DNA from: Liopterus haemorrhoidalis
Lineage: Eukaryota > Arthropoda > Insecta > Coleoptera > Dytiscidae
NCBI GenBank assembly: GCA_963971575.1
Contig: OZ020616.1
Coordinates: 36,684,306 to 36,748,305, forward strand
DNA length: 64,000 nt
Direction of reading: 5' to 3'
Shown piece after piece: positions 63,666 through 64,000 of this stretch (position 1 is the stretch's first letter; the number at the start of each line of letters is the position of its first letter). The position numbers and the translations under genes are program-made. The notes beneath the pieces are model-generated. The model had not been told where the DNA came from. It did no database searches and saw only the letters and a program-made list of their open reading frames with translations.

Positions 63666-64000
63666 TATTTAGAGAATATATCATTAATGTACAAGATAAA
63701 AGTAATGCCCCCAAGATTGTCCCTTGTGGTACCCTAATATTTATATCAACAGTAGAAGAATCTTTATTATTTATCGTTTTTTGTTTTCTATAAGAGAGAT
63801 AGCTTTCATATCACTTTAACGCATTACCCTAAAATCCTTTAATTTCTTTGATTACATCTTACAATGTTTCAAACGCGCGTTCTTGATCCGAAAATGCAGT
63901 AATAATTTTAATGTTATCTTATTCATGCTTCCAGTTTAAATTGAACCACCAGTTTGAAGAAGGGAATAAATCCAAAAGTGACTTTTGTGGGAAAATTAAA

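Larger units (their letters stand above)
62740..64000 (-). mobile_element. Non-LTR reverse-transcriptase fragment with two insertions
   Basis: Minus strand: decayed text near 63730 (VPQGTILG), then FADDPLIYIAVDNIDDGLNK (63300-63240, the active-site F-A-D-D), then ITSDLNDLNI, a stop, FKINRLKINISKTKYMVSGK down to about 62880. A MITE (62958-63216) and a Penelope-like piece (63348-63665) interrupt it. Jockey/CR1-like; continues beyond the right edge. Confidence 0.75.

Noticed and set aside
1..64000. CRISPR array, bacterial operon, or integrated phage
   Set aside because: Introns, TATA boxes and eukaryotic transposons throughout; tandem repeats present are microsatellites or element duplications without spaced unique sequences.

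Overview
The window is nuclear DNA of a TE-rich, AT-rich animal, almost certainly an insect. It has long introns with GT-AG borders, TATA boxes, and mariner, Tc1, PIF/Harbinger, hAT, piggyBac-like, Helentron-like, Penelope-like, LTR and non-LTR elements. The order cannot be settled from sequence alone. No prokaryotic operon, CRISPR array or rRNA was seen, and no intact tRNA gene.

Host genes all lie on the + strand. (1) The 3' part of a filamin-repeat protein gene: exon 592-3637, a 5.75 kb intron, and terminal exon 9388-9995; the splice phases agree exactly. (2) A tandem family of single-pass leucine-rich-repeat (LRR) membrane proteins, called LRR1 to LRR4 here. LRR1 has exon 1 ending at 14106 and exon 2 at 18961-20763. 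LRR2 has exon 1 ending at 26631 and exon 2 at 36001-37866. LRR3 has exon 1 ending at 45176 and exon 2 at 56111-58219. LRR4 (58609-59570) is a 5'-truncated copy with one nonsense codon. In the three full copies the coding part of exon 1 is only the ATG, directly followed by GTAAGT, and everything else is one large exon. The predicted products (601, 622 and 703 aa) have a signal peptide, about 15 LRRs, a Cys-containing C-terminal cap, a Thr/Ser-rich stalk, one membrane span and a short tail ending in a shared S-C-x-x-E-L-L motif. LRR1 and LRR2 are recent duplicates whose homology continues through the downstream repeats. A 200-bp patch with only three differences suggests gene conversion.

Nearly everything else is transposable elements, often nested, many with resolvable ends and target-site duplications (TSDs). 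Seven hAT insertions have perfect 8-bp TSDs. A Tc1 element at 46925-48495 is almost intact. A PIF/Harbinger element at 8023-9212 has lost its middle, leaving its two genes tail to tail. A repeat family called HINE here (five loci) has the Helentron/DINE-1 layout, including a head-to-tail dimer. Hammerhead-ribozyme-like cores of Penelope-like elements occur at four or more places. An LTR-PBS-LTR structure at 13348-13834 has two 235-bp LTRs that look identical.

The host genes are probably unrelated in function. The LRR cluster is the most promising biology: a tandemly expanding receptor-like family with a conserved cytoplasmic tail and a promoter plus start-codon exon set 5 to 11 kb upstream of the body of each gene. 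A role in adhesion or innate immunity is only an inference from architecture.
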